64,000 bases of DNA, from NCBI GenBank assembly GCA_011523795.1, contig WTFY01000009.1, forward strand, positions 62,001 to 126,000, read 5' to 3'. Position 1 is the stretch's first letter. Each line of letters begins with the position of its first letter. This DNA comes from Gammaproteobacteria bacterium. GTDB taxonomy: Bacteria > Pseudomonadota > Gammaproteobacteria > UBA4575. Under the pieces are notes generated by a model. It was given only the letters and a program-made list of their open reading frames with translations. It did no database searches and had not been told where the DNA came from. Positions 7,541 through 15,935 of the stretch are shown here, one piece after another. The translations under genes were made by a program, and so were the position numbers.

Positions 7541-8188
7541 GTTTTCTAACAACTTACCTATAAGTACGAATCATCAACATGACGCTGTTTCTCCTACCTA
7601 CTCAGACCGAGTGGAATATGGATATTAATACTGTAATTGTCAAGGCCGATGCTGAAGTCGCCTCTCAAACAGAAGTTGCTTAACTTAGCTGATTCTAAAT
7701 TTCTCAAGTTGACTAGTGGCTTACATACTTATACCACGTGTCTTTAATTCCCCAAAAGCCTCTTAATCTTGAAGCTAGCGAGGGTAAGAACGTTGGTAAA
7801 GGTAAGAAACTATCATGTTATATTAAATAATATCAGCAACTTGTACTAACTATTCGAATCCTGCTCGGGGCACCATTTGGAGCCTGAACTCCCATGTCGA
7901 CCAGTGACTGCTGTTCAGTGTCAAGTCCCCTGGTGATATACCAGTGTTCGTAAAAAGCCATGAGCGGCTTGCCCACCCCCAGAAACTGGTACAGTAGGAC
8001 AGAGCCGAGGAGTTCATCCAAGACGATTTATGGCACCCATTGGGCAGCTCATACAGGTTACTTGTTTAGCGGAATTAAGCGCTCTTAGCGTATAATGATT
8101 TCCAGTGTGATACTGACTGCAGGATTTTCAAATTTTTGCTGCCGGCCATGAATCCCTTTTTGCTCCCGATCAGTACGAGGCCCTTAAA
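7541..8188. other. Island right border: operon upstream region and tRNA-like repeat, no clear gene
   Basis: Bases 7541-7850 are strongly A/T-rich, have stops in all frames and should hold the promoter of the macro-domain operon. The tRNA-like repeat lies at 7851-7868. From there to 8188 base composition returns towards the backbone. A TTG-started 62-residue minus frame (8021-7833) reads into the repeat and has no ribosome binding site or family; I do not call it. Confidence 0.45.
7851..7868 (+). repeat. Right copy of the 18-bp tRNA-3'-end-like direct repeat (putative att)
   Basis: Exact copy of the repeat at 1504-1521, here followed by GGCACCA, so the sequence through 7874 looks like a complete tRNA 3' end with encoded CCA. 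The expected 5' half of the tRNA (an acceptor strand beginning GCCCCGA) is not present in the preceding 90 bases. It is similar to but not the same as the end of tRNA-Leu(CAG) at 22181. The two copies bracket about 6.35 kb of A/T-rich accessory DNA. Confidence 0.55.
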
Positions 8189-8407
8189 TTGAAATTTTGG
8201 CTCTATATGTTCCTGGTTGGCAGCGCGTTTATTGCTTCACTGGGAGCGATGGCAGTCCTGCTGACTCGATTGCCATCCATGGGGATATCTTCCGTGTCGG
8301 ATGGGATTCAGGCGATCTTGCTGCTCGGCGTACTGGGCGGTGCCATCATATGGACGGGTGGCGTGATAATTCTAGCAATCAGGGGATATTCAAACAGGAG
8401 AGAATAA
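8189..8407 (+). CDS. Small two-span membrane protein, unknown function
   Basis: 72 residues from a TTG at 8189 with GAGG eight bases upstream; an internal ATG at 8207 is the alternative start. Two hydrophobic segments are visible (about residues 4-27 and 41-64), ending in a positively charged tail GYSNRRE, so the C-terminus is probably cytoplasmic. No family recognised. It stands alone, convergent with the zinc operon that ends at 8529. The upstream in-frame codons also look protein-like, so the real start could lie further up at a non-ATG codon. Confidence 0.5.
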   Translation: MKFWLYMFLVGSAFIASLGAMAVLLTRLPSMGISSVSDGIQAILLLGVLGGAIIWTGGVIILAIRGYSNRRE

Positions 8408-8528
8408 AGCCACTCATGTGCCAGCCCCGGTACATGGTCTTCTCCCCATGACTGGCCGGCCAGTCAGTATTTTGACAGAAATCGGTACAGTTGACACGTG
8501 AGTGACCTGACCCGTGTCCTCGGCGTAC

Positions 8529-9098
8529 TCAATATTCCCACGAGTACGGCTCGATACGTGTAGCCTGCATGGTGTATCCGGCGTCACCGATATCGTTCAG
8601 GTGCCCCAGGGTGCTGATCACTCCTGTCACCCATACCGGGTCAAACAGCTCGTCCAGCGGATAACCCAAAGTCGTCTTCACGTAGACGATCTGGTTTGAG
8701 GGTGGTGGAGGCACATGGATACAGGCCCCAAAGAAGGGGACGAGCAGGAACTCAGAGGTATCCGTACCTTCGAAGTCGAGTGGTATGACGAACCCCGGAA
8801 GCCGCACCCTTTGCCCGTCAAGCTCACTGACTACGGGCGCCTGCCGGGCCGCATCCAGATAGGCTTCGTACAGCTCCTCGGCTCGAGCATCGTCGTCAGG
8901 GAGGTCCTGTTCGAAATCTCCCAACAACAGATCAAGCTCAAGCATGGGATCCCAGTCTTCGGGCATGAGATCTTCCCATTCGAGATTTCGCACCTCGTCC
9001 TGGGCTGCTGCCTGCGTGATGGTGGATGCGAAGGACAGTGCAATCGTGACAGTTACTGCTGCAGTAACCGCAAAGGCCTGTAGAGGTTGTGTGAGCAT
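8529..9098 (-). CDS. DUF3299 periplasmic protein of the zinc-acquisition operon
   Basis: 190 residues from the ATG at 9098, with an upstream AGGA. It begins with a signal peptide (MLTQPLQAFAVTAAVTV... ending near TITQAAAQ), so it is exported. The mature part has the DUF3299 core: VRLPGFVIPLDF, FLLVPFFGACIHVPPPPSNQ (one Cys and one His close together, a possible metal site), and VWVTGVI near the end. Its exact role is not established; the family is common beside FtsX-like permeases and DUF2796 proteins. It starts two bases after the permease stops, so it is co-translated with the transporter. Together with the ATPase, permease and ZrgA it resembles the Zrg zinc-import operon described in Vibrio cholerae. 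Confidence 0.8.
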   Translation of the reverse strand: MLTQPLQAFAVTAAVTVTIALSFASTITQAAAQDEVRNLEWEDLMPEDWDPMLELDLLLGDFEQDLPDDDARAEELYEAYLDAARQAPVVSELDGQRVRLPGFVIPLDFEGTDTSEFLLVPFFGACIHVPPPPSNQIVYVKTTLGYPLDELFDPVWVTGVISTLGHLNDIGDAGYTMQATRIEPYSWEY

Positions 9099-9100
9099 GT

Positions 9101-10360
9101 TCAATTCCTGATTGAAAGACCGTCCGCGAGCGACAGGCGATAGGCGCGTATGGCAGGAATGCTGCCCGCCACACCACCGGCCAACACTACAGCACCGATA
9201 ATCCACAAGTCTTCCAGTGCAGGCAGTTCAACCGGAATATGCAGACCGAACTCTCGCGACATAATTGGCTGGCCAACCAGTACAGCCACGTAAAGCAAGG
9301 CTATCCCGATAGCCGCTCCGAGCAGTGAAAATATTATCGCCTCGCTCATGAACAGTGTAAAGACATGCAGGGGTCGAGCTCCAACGGACCGCAGGACTGC
9401 CATTTCACGCCGCCTCGACTCAAGACTTGACAGGATCACGGTCAGCATTCCGAGCAGGCCGGTTACGACAACCATGGAAGACACGACCCGGAGCACGTTT
9501 TCTGCAACACTCATCAAATCCCAAAGCTCCTGCAGCGCCACGCCAGGAATGATCGCGAGGAGCGGCTCTTCACGATATTCATTGATTTTCCGCTGGACGG
9601 AAAAAATGGAAATTTTCCTGTCCAGCCCGACAAGAAATGCAGTGATGGTCTTGGGTGTGAGATCCATGGCACGTGCCTCGTCCGCGGAGATGGTCAATCC
9701 GGGTATCCGGGCACCGGCTTTCCAATCAATATGCATCGCAGTAAAGCCTTCAATACTGACATGCACGGTGCGGTCGACCGGAGTCCCGGTAGGCGCCAGA
9801 ATCCCGGCCACCCGGAAAGGTTTGTCGTCGTGATCCAGAAAGCTTACTTCACCGGCGCCGTGGGAAATAATGAGTTTGTCACCGAGAACATAACCAAGCC
9901 GTTGTGCAACCTGTGCTCCAAGTACAGCATCGAAAACATCTTCAAACGGGGCGCCCTCTGAAAATGCCAGTGATTCGGTACGGGCATACCGGTAGTGCTC
10001 GAAGTAGGCACCTGAAGTCCCCATCACCCGGAAACCTCGATGTGAGTCACCAAGCGCAATCGGCACCGTCCACCGGACCCGGGGAAAGCCGGCGACGTCT
10101 TCGTAACTCTCCCAGGAAATATTGCTGGTGGCATTCCCGATCCGGAAAATCGAGTAGAGCAAGAGCTGGATAGCACCGCTGGGCGCACCGACAATCAGGT
10201 CCGTGCCCGATATGGTGTTGGCAAATGCACCGCGCGCATCGCGACGCACTTTCTCCACACCAAGCAGCATCGCGATGCTGAGTGCGATCGCGAGAAGTGT
10301 CAGCCCCGCCGTGACACGACGGTTCAGCATGCTCAATAAGGCTAGGCGAATGATCGCCAT
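9101..10360 (-). CDS. FtsX/MacB-type ABC transporter permease
   Basis: 419 residues. One N-terminal membrane span (LTLLAIALSIAMLLGV) is followed by a large periplasmic MacB-like core (about residues 40-260) and three C-terminal spans: MVVVTGLLGMLTVILSSL, a pair around EAIIFSLLGAAIGIALLYVAV, and DLWIIGAVVLAGGVAG. SRRREMAVLRSVGARP is the typical FtsX cytoplasmic loop. In this family such permeases couple ATP hydrolysis to work on periplasmic substrates rather than simple import. It lies downstream of the ATPase and upstream of DUF3299. By context it belongs to a Zrg-like zinc system, but the transported or released molecule is not proven. Confidence 0.85.
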   Translation of the reverse strand: MAIIRLALLSMLNRRVTAGLTLLAIALSIAMLLGVEKVRRDARGAFANTISGTDLIVGAPSGAIQLLLYSIFRIGNATSNISWESYEDVAGFPRVRWTVPIALGDSHRGFRVMGTSGAYFEHYRYARTESLAFSEGAPFEDVFDAVLGAQVAQRLGYVLGDKLIISHGAGEVSFLDHDDKPFRVAGILAPTGTPVDRTVHVSIEGFTAMHIDWKAGARIPGLTISADEARAMDLTPKTITAFLVGLDRKISIFSVQRKINEYREEPLLAIIPGVALQELWDLMSVAENVLRVVSSMVVVTGLLGMLTVILSSLESRRREMAVLRSVGARPLHVFTLFMSEAIIFSLLGAAIGIALLYVAVLVGQPIMSREFGLHIPVELPALEDLWIIGAVVLAGGVAGSIPAIRAYRLSLADGLSIRN

Positions 10361-10460
10361 GGACCGTCCGCTTGCAGAAGAACATTCAGGGATTTGCTCA
10401 AGCCATGATCCCTGGTCCTCTTTCCTTGCATCGCATACCCTCTCCAGGCACTACGCTTTT

Positions 10461-11174
10461 TCACGTGGGTTCCTTGGGCTGTCCGGGAGCAGCCCGGTTT
10501 AACTCGATGAGAGACACCCTGCGATCAAACATGCTGCTGAGCCGCATATCATGACTCGCGAACAGAAGGGATGCACCCATCTCGTCACACTGAGCTGTCA
10601 ATACTTCCAGGAAACGCTCGCGTGTACCCTCATCAAGAGAAGATGTTGGTTCATCGGCCATGATCAGCTCAGGCGCTCCAATGAGTGCCCGGGCAATGGC
10701 GACTCGCTGCTGCTGGCCGATGCTGAGGTCCGTCACGGGCCGCCCATGCAACTCGTGCTGGTCGAGTCCGAGACGGTCGAGCAGGCGACGGGCTTCGGCT
10801 TCGGGCGATTCCGCCCGTGACCTCACGCGCTTTCGACGCAAAAGTGAAAAGCGGCACGGCAGCGTGACGTTATCCAGCATCGAAAGGTATGGCACCAGAT
10901 TGAACATCTGGAACACGAACCCGATGTGATCCGCACGGAACAGATCGCGACGGTGTGCGGGCATACGCGACAGATTGGTCTGGAGAACCCGGACAGTTCC
11001 TTCCCGGGGACTCACGACTCCCCCGAGCAAACTGAACAGCGTGCTCTTGCCGCTGCCACTCGGCCCTTCAATGAATACCCGCTCCCCTGCTGAAACCCGG
11101 AAACATTCAATGTCGACAACATCGCGTTGACCGGGTTTCCAGGCAAACCGGATGCCATCGACCTCTACGGTCAT
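10461..11174 (-). CDS. ABC transporter ATP-binding protein (LolD/MacB type, Zrg-like zinc system)
   Basis: 237 residues from the ATG at 11174 (MTVEVDGIRFAW, preceded by GGTGAA); the open frame extends 22 codons further but without family similarity. Walker A is GPSGSGKST, the Q-loop is GFVFQMFNLVPYLSML, the signature is LSIGQQQRVAIARAL (ABC transporters more often have LSGGQ), and Walker B is LIMADEPTSSLD followed by the switch His in FASHDMR. It powers the FtsX-like permease 100 bases downstream. Confidence 0.88.
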   Translation of the reverse strand: MTVEVDGIRFAWKPGQRDVVDIECFRVSAGERVFIEGPSGSGKSTLFSLLGGVVSPREGTVRVLQTNLSRMPAHRRDLFRADHIGFVFQMFNLVPYLSMLDNVTLPCRFSLLRRKRVRSRAESPEAEARRLLDRLGLDQHELHGRPVTDLSIGQQQRVAIARALIGAPELIMADEPTSSLDEGTRERFLEVLTAQCDEMGASLLFASHDMRLSSMFDRRVSLIELNRAAPGQPKEPT

Positions 11175-11449
11175 CGTCTTCACCCTGTTCTCATGCCAGG
11201 CGCACAATCCCGCCACCGCTGACGGTAGCGGCCTGCACACTCACCCATGCCAGCAAGAGCTGACTCGAAACACCCACAATTCGCTTACTGCCCCTGGATT
11301 CCTTGACAAGCACCTGATGATATCAGTCATGCGGGAAACCGGGCAGTACCTCCTCGATCCCGCCAGTCAGCGGGCGGGCGAGAACCGGGCACCCAGTATT
11401 GCTACAGCTTGCAGGAGTGAACCAGCTCCGCCTTCCAATCGGTTACAGG

Positions 11450-12100
11450 TCACGGTACCAACTCGATGACAGTCTTTCCCGCGTGCAGCGTCAACGCCCT
11501 CTGTGCATCCGGTGTTACCAGGCGCACATCGATCTCTTCAATGTCGCGCAGATGCTTCAGCACACGCATATCAACCTGCCGGAGTTGCCCCGGTACATGA
11601 CAGTGAAGATGATAGGTTGCATGCAGTTCAGAATGATCTTCCTCATCGGCTTGCACTTCATGTTCCTCGTGCCCGTGCGTATCATGACCATGCTGCTCAT
11701 GGCCATTAGCTGCTTCATCCTGGTGCCTTTCGCCCTCGTGTGTCATGCCAGCGATACTTGCTCTGATATTCTCGACCTCACACCCAGCTTCGCCGGGCAA
11801 CACGAATGCAGATGAAGCGTCTTCAAACGGTACGAGTGCATGGCGAATCGCCTCACGTTCCTCGTCGTCTCGCGGGGCATGCTCAAACCCCACCACGTTC
11901 ACCGCCGGGATCCTGATTTCTATCACCACCTCCTCAGCTTCCATTACGATATCAATGGCACCGTGCCCATGCTCATGAGGCGCGTGCTCACGATATTCTT
12001 CCCCAGATGAAGCGAATGATGCAGGCACGAGAATGAAGGGTATCGCTACAATGAAAATCAGCATCCAGCATGCACGATTCAGCCTAAACTTGAGTTTCAT
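11450..12100 (-). CDS. zrgA: ZrgA-type zinc-binding periplasmic protein (DUF2796)
   Basis: 216 residues from the ATG at 12100 with GGAGAG seven bases upstream. A signal peptide (CWMLIFIVAIPFILVPASFAS) is followed by EHAPHEHGHGAIDIVMEAEE, the DUF2796 opening. A long His/Glu-rich loop (residues about 125-170, many HGH, HEEH and HQDE clusters) is typical of zinc-binding transport proteins, then ATYHLHCHVPGQ. It is the first gene of the operon with the ATPase, permease and DUF3299 protein. A Zur-box-like palindrome lies 57 bases upstream, so induction under zinc shortage is likely. The symbol follows the V. cholerae homologue. Confidence 0.85.
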   Translation of the reverse strand: MKLKFRLNRACWMLIFIVAIPFILVPASFASSGEEYREHAPHEHGHGAIDIVMEAEEVVIEIRIPAVNVVGFEHAPRDDEEREAIRHALVPFEDASSAFVLPGEAGCEVENIRASIAGMTHEGERHQDEAANGHEQHGHDTHGHEEHEVQADEEDHSELHATYHLHCHVPGQLRQVDMRVLKHLRDIEEIDVRLVTPDAQRALTLHAGKTVIELVP

Positions 12101-12156
12101 TGGTTCTCTCTCCAAAAGGTCCGTGTGCGAAGCAGCACACGCTTGTTCCCAGGCAA

Positions 12157-12176
12157 TGTAATATTATAAAGTAACA
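12157..12176 (-). promoter_or_regulatory. Putative Zur operator upstream of the zrgA operon
   Basis: TGTAATATTATAAAGTAACA is a 20-bp imperfect palindrome. It resembles the gammaproteobacterial Zur box (AATGTTATA-N-TATAACATT type) and the two palindromes upstream of zur at 62721-62760. Position 57-76 bases before the zrgA start suits repression by zinc-loaded Zur. Binding is inferred. Confidence 0.6.
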
Positions 12177-12295
12177 TCTTGGTATGCAAAGTTCCACTTT
12201 CCAGGCATGCGATACAGCAAACAGTTCCCGTCAGGTGATTGATTCGGTGTGCGTTACAGGCGAATCATTTCTCCCCGGAATTCTCAGACAGCAGG

Positions 12296-12628
12296 TTACT
12301 CAAATTTTGTACGAACAACCGGATTGAGCCGGTCCTGGTAAAACGTGACGGCCTCCGGAGTCAGTACAATATGATCACCTTCTTTCGAATACATCTTGAA
12401 CCCGTTAGTATGCTTGTAGTCCCAGTGACCCACAGGCTGATCACCTGGACCCAGCAGCACAAACTCCCTGGACTTGATCTTGTCAGCAAAGATGATGCTT
12501 GAGCCCGAATCCCGGGAAATCACATCGTAGATCAGGAATCCTACAAAGATGATAATGGCTATCCTGACCGTCCGCAGTGTACGTTCCAGCTTCTGTACAC
12601 GCTCCTCAAGACCTAGTTCTTTTTTCAT
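12296..12628 (-). CDS. Membrane-anchored hypothetical protein with N-terminal coiled coil
   Basis: 110 residues from the ATG at 12628, with GGGAG nine bases upstream. A short coiled coil (GLEERVQKLERTLRTVR) is followed by one membrane span (IAIIIFVGFLIYDVI) and a soluble domain of about 70 residues: KSREFVLLGPGDQPVGHWDY, then DHIVLTPEAVTFYQDRL. The soluble part resembles beta-strand domains found in small uncharacterised membrane proteins, but I cannot name a family. It is monocistronic, between the zinc operon and ispG. Confidence 0.65.
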   Translation of the reverse strand: MKKELGLEERVQKLERTLRTVRIAIIIFVGFLIYDVISRDSGSSIIFADKIKSREFVLLGPGDQPVGHWDYKHTNGFKMYSKEGDHIVLTPEAVTFYQDRLNPVVRTKFE

Positions 12629-12941
12629 CACTCATACTCCCGTGTCATTATCCCGGTAACCGGAGAACTGCCTGATACATTAATATTTTTCGATACCATT
12701 TAGCGTGCACCCATGATACACCCCGTTCACTGAACCCACAGGTACATTGACCGGTTCATTCAGTCAAGGCTCCTGTGTCTGATTGTATGTGCACAGATTC
12801 TAACTGAAATCCAGGACGGCAAGACGCTCACCGTATTTAGGACAGGACTTGCATTCCGGATTGCAGTCCGGTCCAGTTCGGATACAATTGGACACACGCC
12901 TCACCAGGACACACAGCCGAAATGATACCCGGACAACAAAA
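12629..12941. other. Divergent upstream region between the coiled-coil protein and ispG
   Basis: No separate gene seen. It should contain the promoters of both neighbours. The ispG frame is open back to a TTG at 12849, but the translated leader (12849-12941) lacks family similarity. Confidence 0.4.
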
Positions 12942-14180
12942 GTGATTACCCGACGCAAAAGCACAACCGTGCAGGTGGGCGGCGTCTCGGTAGGGGGCCA
13001 GTCTCCCATCGTTGTACAGTCCATGACCAATACCCACACGGCAGACATCGACAAAACGACTGAACAGGTTGCAGCCCTTGCAGAGGCCGGGTCTGAAATC
13101 GTCAGGATTACGGTCAATGACAAGGAAGCTGCCCGGGCAGTACCGGAGATCAGGAACCGTCTCATGGCCAGAGGGATCAAGGTTCCCCTGGTAGGGGACT
13201 TCCATTTCAACGGCAACCGCTTGCTGAAAAAATACTCCGAGTGTGCCCAGGCCCTGGACAAGTATCGTATCAATCCCGGCAATGTCGGCCGTGGCAACCT
13301 GCATGACAAGCAGTTCTGTGAAATCGTGGAAATCGCGTGCCGAAACAACAAGCCTGTACGCATAGGCGTCAACTGGGGAAGCCTGGACCAGGACCTGCTT
13401 GCGAGGAAACTGGATGACAACTCGAAATTGCCCGAGCCCAGGTCTCTCCCTGAAGTCATGCATGAGGCACTTATCGCATCGGCTATGGAAAGTGCCGTAC
13501 TGGCTGAACAGATCGGGCTGGCCCATGACAGGATCATCCTGTCCTGCAAGTTAAGCCAGGTCCGGGCGCTGGTCAGCGTGTACAGAGACCTTGCTGCACG
13601 CTGTGATTATGCGCTGCACCTGGGTCTGACCGAGGCTGGTATGGGAACCAAAGGCGTGGTGGTATCCTCCGCTGCGTTGTCTGTATTGCTGCTGGAAGGA
13701 ATCGGCGACACGATTCGAATCTCACTGACACCCGAGCCAGGGGGTGACCGTACCCAGGAAGTACGCGTGGCACAACAGGTCCTGCAGTCCCTGGAACTGC
13801 GTTCATTCACACCAGCCGTTACAGCCTGTCCCGGATGCGGCCGTACTACCAGCGAGTTCTTCCAGCACCTGGCGGCAGACATCCAGGGGTATCTGCAGAT
13901 GAACATGCCCAAGTGGAAGCAGCAATACCCGGGAGTCGAGGCCATGAAGGTTGCAGTCATGGGCTGTGTCGTGAATGGCCCTGGAGAAAGCAAGCATGCG
14001 GACATTGGTATCAGCCTGCCAGGCACCGGTGAGGCTCCCGTCGCAGTCGTGCATGTAGACGGAAGCAAGTTCACCACCCTGCGGGGTGAAAACATTGCCA
14101 TGGACTTCCAGAACATCGTGGACGAATACATTCACAACCGGTACAGCCGTCCAACCCGGTCTGAAAACCGGCCAAGCTGA
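12942..14180 (+). CDS. ispG: 4-hydroxy-3-methylbut-2-en-1-yl diphosphate synthase (IspG/GcpE)
   Basis: 412 residues from a GTG at 12942 that opens [19 protein letters not shown], where the family consensus begins; a TTG at 12849 would add 31 residues. IspG is the [4Fe-4S] enzyme that converts MEcPP to HMBPP in the non-mevalonate isoprenoid pathway. [14 protein letters not shown] and [11 protein letters not shown] mark the TIM barrel. The cluster ligands are in [13 protein letters not shown] and [20 protein letters not shown]. It is longer than E. coli IspG (372 residues), with extra sequence after GVNWGSL, as in the longer proteobacterial variant. It is not linked here to yfgA or hisS as in E. 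coli, and is convergent with fadD. Confidence 0.95.
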   Translation: MITRRKSTTVQVGGVSVGGQSPIVVQSMTNTHTADIDKTTEQVAALAEAGSEIVRITVNDKEAARAVPEIRNRLMARGIKVPLVGDFHFNGNRLLKKYSECAQALDKYRINPGNVGRGNLHDKQFCEIVEIACRNNKPVRIGVNWGSLDQDLLARKLDDNSKLPEPRSLPEVMHEALIASAMESAVLAEQIGLAHDRIILSCKLSQVRALVSVYRDLAARCDYALHLGLTEAGMGTKGVVVSSAALSVLLLEGIGDTIRISLTPEPGGDRTQEVRVAQQVLQSLELRSFTPAVTACPGCGRTTSEFFQHLAADIQGYLQMNMPKWKQQYPGVEAMKVAVMGCVVNGPGESKHADIGISLPGTGEAPVAVVHVDGSKFTTLRGENIAMDFQNIVDEYIHNRYSRPTRSENRPS

Positions 14181-14234
14181 AACATCACTGCAGCCGGCAC
14201 AGGGGGATCCTGCATGGCCGGGCGGGCGTGCAAT

Positions 14235-15926
14235 TTAATGACTGGGAGGCTGTGATGCGTGCGATGCCTCCTCACGCAGGACCCGGCGCAGGATTTTCCC
14301 CACATTTGACTTGGGCAACTCGGAATAAAATTCAATGTGCTTGGGCCACTTGTAGCGGGTCAGGCGGTCCTTGCAGAATTCCAGTACTTCCGTTGCGGTC
14401 AACGCGGGATCTTTTTTCACGATACACAGCTTCACCACTTCCCCCGACTCTTCATCGTCGACCCCGATCGCTGCCACCTCCAGTACTCCGTCATGATCTG
14501 CCACAACATTTTCAATCTCGTTAGGGTAAACGTTAAACCCTGAAACCAGGATCATGTCCTTTTTCCGGTCCACGATGCGCACGTAGCCCTTATCATCCAC
14601 CACAGCGATGTCGCCGGTATGCAACCAGCCGTCTTCGCTCAAAACCTTCCTGGTTTCAACAGGATCATTCAGGTACCCCCGCATGACCTGCGGTCCCCGT
14701 ACACAAAGCTCTCCCACTTCTCCCAATTCGAGGTGCCGGCCATCATTGTCCTGTATGGAGATTTCGGTATTTGGAATTGGCAGCCCGATGGAACCGTTGT
14801 ATTTTCCCAGGTGAAAGGGATTGATGGTAACCGCAGGTGAGGTTTCCGTAAGACCGTAGGCTTCAGTCAGCACGCACCCCGTCACCTGGCACCATTTTTC
14901 AGCCACGGATTCCTGCACGGCCATGCCTCCCCCCAGTGAAATCTTGAGGTTTGAAAAATCCAGGGCAGCAAAGCCTTCCGCATTCAGCAACCCGTTGAAC
15001 AGGGTGTTGACACCCGTGATGACAGAGAACCTTACCCTGCGCAGTTCCTTTACAAAGCCCTTCATGTCACGGGGATTGGTAATCAGGTAATTCAGGCCTC
15101 CCAGGCACGTAAACAGGAAACAGTTCGCCATGAGAGAGAAGATATGGTAAAGCGGCAACGCCGTGATCACGGTCTCCTTTCCATCTTCCAGAACCAGCCT
15201 GAACCAGGCTTCCACCTGGGCCAGGTTAGACAGCACATTGCCATGACTCAGAACAGCCATCTTTGCCAGGCCCGTTGTACCTCCGGTAAGCTGCAGGAAG
15301 GCGGTATCTTCCCGGTTCAGTTCCGGCTTGACCAACTGCCTCTGCTGGCCCGTGGCCAGGGCCTGCCTGAACGTTACGGTTCGGTCCAGCGTGTACTCCG
15401 GGATCCTGCGGTGAACATGCTTCAGGGCAAAATTCACAACTGCAGATTTCGGGAAACCCAGCATGTCCCCTACCCTTGCGATGATTACCTGCTCGACATG
15501 CGTTTCCATGACAACCTCGGCAAGCACGTCGGCAAAATTTTCAAGGATCACGATCACCTTGGCTGCAGAACCGTTCAGGGCTTCGCCAAGTTCTCTCGAG
15601 GTATACTGCGGATTGATGTTGACCGCCGCCAGACCGGCCCGCAGGATGCCGTAGACCGCGACCGGGAACTGCAGGATGTTGGGCAGCATGACTGCCACGT
15701 ACTCGCCTTTCCGCAGTCCCAGTTCCGTCTGCAGGTATGCAGCAAAATTGTAGCTTTCGATATTGAGTTCAGAGAAGCTCAGGCTTGTGCCCATGTTCGC
15801 GAAGGCGGGCAGATGCCGGTACCGCTCGGCACAGTCATCAAACATATGCGCCAGGGAAGCGTACCTTTCCAGTTCGACGAATTCGGGAATCCCGGTCGGG
15901 TAGCTTTTCAGCCAGACTTTCTCCAT
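14235..15926 (-). CDS. fadD: Long-chain fatty acid-CoA ligase
   Basis: 563 residues, the length of E. coli FadD. It activates fatty acids to acyl-CoA through an acyl-adenylate at the inner membrane. Motifs of the ANL superfamily are present in order: the P-loop LQLTGGTTGLAKMAVLSHGN, the A4/A5 region EAYGLTETSP, GWLHTGDIAVVDDKGYVRIVDRKKDMILVSG (hinge Asp and the FACS signature), and the C-terminal catalytic Lys in LPKSNVGKILRR. It stands alone, tail-to-tail with ispG and nine bases after dnaB stops, so read-through from dnaB is possible. Confidence 0.93.
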   Translation of the reverse strand: MEKVWLKSYPTGIPEFVELERYASLAHMFDDCAERYRHLPAFANMGTSLSFSELNIESYNFAAYLQTELGLRKGEYVAVMLPNILQFPVAVYGILRAGLAAVNINPQYTSRELGEALNGSAAKVIVILENFADVLAEVVMETHVEQVIIARVGDMLGFPKSAVVNFALKHVHRRIPEYTLDRTVTFRQALATGQQRQLVKPELNREDTAFLQLTGGTTGLAKMAVLSHGNVLSNLAQVEAWFRLVLEDGKETVITALPLYHIFSLMANCFLFTCLGGLNYLITNPRDMKGFVKELRRVRFSVITGVNTLFNGLLNAEGFAALDFSNLKISLGGGMAVQESVAEKWCQVTGCVLTEAYGLTETSPAVTINPFHLGKYNGSIGLPIPNTEISIQDNDGRHLELGEVGELCVRGPQVMRGYLNDPVETRKVLSEDGWLHTGDIAVVDDKGYVRIVDRKKDMILVSGFNVYPNEIENVVADHDGVLEVAAIGVDDEESGEVVKLCIVKKDPALTATEVLEFCKDRLTRYKWPKHIEFYSELPKSNVGKILRRVLREEASHASQPPSH

Positions 15927-15935
15927 GCCATCTGC

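Noticed and set aside
7833-8021. 62-residue minus-strand frame reading into the right att-like repeat
   Set aside because: TTG start, no ribosome binding site, no family; the end is only antisense of the tRNA-like repeat.
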